From positions 124,001 to 188,000 of the forward strand of contig CAVWYT010000008.1 of the NCBI GenBank assembly GCA_963759295.1: 64,000 nt of DNA, written 5' to 3'. Below the pieces are notes generated by a model that was given only the letters and a program-made list of their open reading frames with translations, had not been told where the DNA came from and did not search any database. The translations under genes and the position numbers were made by a program. Of this stretch, positions 61,116 to 64,000 are shown one piece after another. How positions within the stretch are numbered: the first letter of the stretch is position 1; each line of letters begins with the position of its first letter. Source of the DNA: WHSW01 sp963759295 (GTDB taxonomy: Bacteria; Actinomycetota; Thermoleophilia; Solirubrobacterales; 70-9).

Positions 61116-61610
61116 TCAGCCCGCCAGCGGCAGCTCGAGCTGCTCGGCGGCGGCCAGCCGGCGGCGCTCGATCGCCTCGGCGTAGAGGCCGTGAAAGCAG
61201 TTGCGCGGCTGCAGGTCGACGATCCCGTGGGCCTCGGCCATCGCGGTCGCCAGGGTGCGCTTGAACAGCCGGCCGTGCCAGCGATGGGCGCCCGGCTGTC
61301 GGCCGACGTGCAGGTGGACGAGCTCGTGGAGCAGGGTCTCGAGCGCGTCGCCCGGACGGATCTCCGGGTAGGCGGTCACCGACAGCCGCCATTCCCCGGG
61401 GACCGCGAATCCGAGCCGGTTCGGGCGCCGGCCGGCGCGGCGGACCTTGAGCTCGGGCGCCGAGCCGGCGAGCGGCCCGTCGGCGAACACCGGCAGCGCC
61501 CTGAGGCGCTCGAGCTCGCGGCGCAGGTCGACTCCGGCGACGCGGTAATAGGACGGATGCCGGCGCGGGGCCGCGCGCCGCGCGACCGCCCGTCGCCGCC
61601 CTCGGCGCAA
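61116..61610 (-). CDS. SprT-like zinc metallopeptidase
   Basis: 164 aa. LLHELVHLHVGRQPGAHRWHG has the HExxH zinc motif with a following histidine, as in SprT-like/WSS1 domain proteins involved in DNA-protein crosslink or cell-surface processing. The basic N-terminus (MRRGRRRAVARRAAPRRH) may bind DNA. The start is TTG at 61610, four bases from the previous gene; no better start is seen. Confidence 0.75.
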   Translation of the reverse strand: MRRGRRRAVARRAAPRRHPSYYRVAGVDLRRELERLRALPVFADGPLAGSAPELKVRRAGRRPNRLGFAVPGEWRLSVTAYPEIRPGDALETLLHELVHLHVGRQPGAHRWHGRLFKRTLATAMAEAHGIVDLQPRNCFHGLYAEAIERRRLAAAEQLELPLAG

Positions 61611-61614
61611 CCCC

Positions 61615-62082
61615 TCAGGCTCCGCGCGAGGTGCCGAGCGCCTCTGCGATCTGGTCGAGCGCGGCGCTCTCGGATTCGCTCACCCGCTCGCCGCCGATGC
61701 CGAGGAACCCGCCGGACTTGTCGGCCTCCGCGACGGCCTGGGCGACGGTGAGCGTGAACTTCCGGTAGGACTCGAGCTCGTCCGGGGTCGCCTTCGCCTC
61801 GAGCAGCGCGACCGCCTCGCGGATCTGGGCGAGGCCGGTGTTGCGAAGCGCCTCCGGCGTCTTCAACTCGCTCACGTCGGGGCTCGGTGAGCTGCCGACG
61901 AGCTCGCCGAGCAGGTCGGATTCGGTGTGCTGCTTGCGGGCCTCGGAGTAGGCGCGGGCCATGTGGACGCTCTCGCGGATCGTGCCGCCGCGCTGCGCCG
62001 CGATCACGATCAGCCCGGCGAGCGCCGGCCCGTCGATGATCGTCTCCCACTCCTCGGCGTTGAACTCGGATTTCGTCGTCAT
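61615..62082 (-). CDS. helical hypothetical protein, possibly TerB-like
   Basis: 155 aa from the ATG at 62082, chosen because TAAGTT (62090-62095 on this strand) is 7 bases upstream; an ATG at 62100 adds six residues and has no ribosome site. All-helical, with WETIIDGPALAGLIVIAAQRGGT early and GERVSESESAALDQIAEAL late, similar in spacing to tellurite-resistance TerB domains. Assignment is weak. Probably operonic with the SprT-like gene. Confidence 0.55.
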   Translation of the reverse strand: MTTKSEFNAEEWETIIDGPALAGLIVIAAQRGGTIRESVHMARAYSEARKQHTESDLLGELVGSSPSPDVSELKTPEALRNTGLAQIREAVALLEAKATPDELESYRKFTLTVAQAVAEADKSGGFLGIGGERVSESESAALDQIAEALGTSRGA

Positions 62083-62089
62083 CTTGCGG

Positions 62090-62095
62090 AACTTA
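62090..62095 (-). promoter_or_regulatory. -10 hexamer of the TerB-like gene
   Basis: TAAGTT on the minus strand, 7 bases before the ATG at 62082. Confidence 0.35.
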
Positions 62096-62166
62096 CCCAT
62101 TTCGCCGGATCCGCCGACGAGACCGCTCGGGAATGTCGCCGGGGGCGGGTCGAGCCTGCGGCCCGA

Positions 62167-63132
62167 TCAAGCCGCCAGAGGGGCAGGCGCAGGCGCCCGT
62201 CGCATGCGGTCGAGCAGCGCCCAGGCCGCGAAGCAGAGCGCCCCGACGGCGCCGGTCGCGGTCAGAAGCGCCCCCGCGGCGGCGGTCAGCGCGACCCCGT
62301 TGGCGCCGAGGATGACGACCGCGGTCGCGACGCCGAGCGTCGGGCCGACCGGCAGCAGGCCGATCACGGCGGCGCCGATCAGCAGCGCGACCGAGTCGAG
62401 CACCGAGACGTCGACGCCGATCCCCTTGAGGACGAGCCAGTTGCGGACCACCTGGGCCCCGGTGGCGAACATCACCAGGGCGATGATCCGGCTGCGATCG
62501 CTGAGCCCGCGCATCACCGCGAGCCCCGCCCAGAAGCCGTCGCGGCGCCCGCGCGCGAGCCGGGTCAGCCCGAGGACGATCCCGCCCGCGGCGCAGAGGA
62601 AGATCAGCGGCAGCCACCAGGGGATGCCGAGCGGCCCGACGAGCGTGAACGAGCAGACCGCGGCGAGCCCGAGCTCGACGATCACGATCGGCATCTCCGC
62701 CGCGACCAGGGTCGAGACCCCGGGGCTGTCGGCGGGCGCCGAGCGCCTCAGCGCCGCGATCCGGACGCCCATCCCGAAGTGGCTGTTGAAGAGGTTCCCG
62801 AGATAGCCGACGCTCGAGGCGCGGAACAGCCGCCGGCGGCTGACCCGGCCGCCCGCGGCGCCGACGCATACGTGCCAGGCCTCGCTGCGCGCGACCAGCC
62901 AGATCACCTGCAAGAGGACGGCGAGCGCGAGGATCCACCACGAGGCGGCGCCGAACGCGGAGGCGAAGTCGTCGCGCTTGCCCCAAAGCCCGGCGACCAG
63001 CGCCCCGGCCACGACCGAGCTGCAGGCGACCGTGACGACGATCGGGTGGCGGCGGATCCAGGAGCGAAGCAGAGAGAGGCTGCCGGCGGCAGCCAGACGG
63101 CCGCTCGCCGCAGCCGTGGCGGCGGGCTGCAC
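62167..63132 (-). CDS. UPF0104 / flippase-like membrane protein
   Basis: 321 aa with about eight membrane segments, the layout of the UPF0104 family (lysylphosphatidylglycerol synthetase membrane-domain type), which may flip phospholipids or act as an export aid. YLGNLFNSHFGMGVRIAALRRSA is the conserved loop. GTG start with a -10 box 6 bases upstream. No aminoacyl-transferase domain is attached, so lipid lysinylation is not implied. Confidence 0.82.
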   Translation of the reverse strand: MQPAATAAASGRLAAAGSLSLLRSWIRRHPIVVTVACSSVVAGALVAGLWGKRDDFASAFGAASWWILALAVLLQVIWLVARSEAWHVCVGAAGGRVSRRRLFRASSVGYLGNLFNSHFGMGVRIAALRRSAPADSPGVSTLVAAEMPIVIVELGLAAVCSFTLVGPLGIPWWLPLIFLCAAGGIVLGLTRLARGRRDGFWAGLAVMRGLSDRSRIIALVMFATGAQVVRNWLVLKGIGVDVSVLDSVALLIGAAVIGLLPVGPTLGVATAVVILGANGVALTAAAGALLTATGAVGALCFAAWALLDRMRRAPAPAPLAA

Positions 63133-63138
63133 CCAACC

Positions 63139-63144
63139 AGGGTA
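63139..63144 (-). promoter_or_regulatory. -10 hexamer of the UPF0104 gene
   Basis: TACCCT on the minus strand, 6 bases before the GTG at 63132. Confidence 0.45.
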
Positions 63145-63154
63145 AAGGGCGTTC

Positions 63155-64000
63155 CTAAAGGCGGGCCGCGGCTCGGCCGAAACCGGCGGCCGGCTCGAGC
63201 CCGTAGAGCTCGGCGATCAGCTCATAGGAGCGAACGCGATCGGCGTGATCGTGGACCATCGTCGTGATCATCAGCTCGTCGGCGGCGGTGCGCTCGGCGA
63301 GCTCGTCGAGCTTCGCCCGCACCGTCTCCGGCCCGCCGATCGCCGCCGAGCCCGAGAGCGCGCCGACGCTGCGCTCCTCCTGCTCTGAGAACCGGTGCGC
63401 GGCGGCCTCCTCCGGGGTCGGAAACCGGGTCGGTCGCCCGGCGCGAAGCCGGGCCATCGACAGCTTCGCCGGCGCGGCCAGGTAACGGGCGCGCTCGTCG
63501 TCGGAGGCCGCCACCGCGGCGACCGCGACCATCGCGTAGGGCTCGGCGAGGTACTCGGAGGGACGGAAGTGGCTGCGGTAGAGCTCGAGCGCCACGTCGG
63601 TGTTGCGGGGCATGAAGTGATGGGCGAAGGAGAAAGGCAGCCCGAGCATGCCGGCGAGCTGTGCGGAGTAGCCGGAGGAGCCGAGCAGCCAGATCTCGGG
63701 CATGTCGCCGTCGCCGGGGATCGCCTTGACGTGCCGGTAGGGGTCGCGCTCGGAGAACTCCCCCTTGAAGAAGCCGATCAGCTCGGCGAGCTGACGCGGG
63801 AAGTCCTCGTCGGAGAGCGGGTCGGTGGACCTGCGAAGCGCCGCGGCGGTGATCTGGTCGGTGCCCGGAGCGCGGCCGATTCCGAGGTCGATCCGGCTCG
63901 GGTGAAGCGCCTCCAGCATCCCGAACTGCTCGGCGACCACGAGCGGCGCGTGGTTGGGCAGCATCACGCCCCCCGAGCCGATCCGGATCGTCTCGGTGTC
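63155..64000 (-). CDS. LLM-class (F420/flavin-dependent) oxidoreductase, partial
   Basis: The 5' end is outside the window; 282 codons are visible. Luciferase-like monooxygenase TIM-barrel: IRIGSGGVMLPNHAPLVVAEQ, ALHPSRIDLGIGRAPGTDQ, WLLGSSGYSAQLAGMLGLPF, PFSFAHHFMP and the C-terminal GGPETVRAKLDELAE. Uses F420H2 or FMNH2 in actinobacteria. The closest group matches MsnO8-like proteins; substrate unknown. Confidence 0.9.
   Translation of the reverse strand, partial: DTETIRIGSGGVMLPNHAPLVVAEQFGMLEALHPSRIDLGIGRAPGTDQITAAALRRSTDPLSDEDFPRQLAELIGFFKGEFSERDPYRHVKAIPGDGDMPEIWLLGSSGYSAQLAGMLGLPFSFAHHFMPRNTDVALELYRSHFRPSEYLAEPYAMVAVAAVAASDDERARYLAAPAKLSMARLRAGRPTRFPTPEEAAAHRFSEQEERSVGALSGSAAIGGPETVRAKLDELAERTAADELMITTMVHDHADRVRSYELIAELYGLEPAAGFGRAAARL

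Noticed and set aside
1..64000. CRISPR arrays, transposases, integrases and attachment sites
   Set aside because: None found; no regularly spaced repeats and no mobile-element proteins.

Overview
The window is very GC-rich, has almost no non-coding space, and ends genes in GTGA, ATGA or TGATG overlaps. Its housekeeping order (glmU-prs, rplY-pth, mfd-parvulin-mazG-eno-ftsB) together with a stand-alone csrA suggests an actinobacterium of the Thermoleophilia / Solirubrobacterales type. That is an inference from gene content; no 16S or marker search was possible. More than twenty genes carry a TANNNT hexamer 6-12 bases before the start codon and no Shine-Dalgarno sequence, as expected for leaderless transcripts. 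No CRISPR array, insertion sequence, prophage or integrase was seen. Layout: 1-19.9 kb is mainly core metabolism and information processing: cell-wall precursor synthesis (glmU), PRPP (prs), a phosphodiesterase, an MFS exporter, an ABC1 kinase, L25 and peptidyl-tRNA hydrolase, an enoyl-CoA hydratase-like protein, a membrane protein with a phospholipase-C-like domain, transcription-coupled repair (mfd), a parvulin, mazG, enolase and an FtsB-like protein. 19.9-31.1 kb is a seven-gene operon: two large polytopic proteins resembling GT-C glycosyltransferases, two tandem paralogous sulfotransferases, a GT-B-like glycosyltransferase, a third sulfotransferase and a polysaccharide flippase. It most likely makes and exports a sulfated glycan or glycolipid and is the best candidate here for an undescribed system. 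31-41 kb is regulatory and small-molecule: csrA, a thermonuclease, a YbdK-like ligase, an inactive rhomboid with a zinc ribbon, an O-methyltransferase, a GNAT, a metallo-beta-lactamase-fold hydrolase, a hairpin-rich non-coding gap, a NarL-type two-component pair, and an ECF sigma factor fused to an anti-sigma-like zinc finger and a long low-complexity tail; then tRNA-Leu(TAA). 41-50 kb has a solitary histidine-phosphotransfer-like helix protein, an aldehyde dehydrogenase, a membrane cyclase, a CsbD / coiled-coil stress operon, and secreted proteins (a PQQ-type propeller and a duplicated-domain protein). 50-64 kb is accessory metabolism (ThDP enzyme, aldo-keto reductase, quinone reductase, cupin, oligopeptidase F, F420/flavin monooxygenase) plus an ArsR locus with a decayed oxidoreductase. 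Caveat: seven genes (SnoaL-like, mfd, cyclase, PQQ protein, duplicated-domain protein, alpha/beta hydrolase, pepF) are broken by eight frameshifts, every one equivalent to one extra base. This looks more like a sequencing or assembly artefact than eight separate mutations, so those genes are probably intact in the cell.
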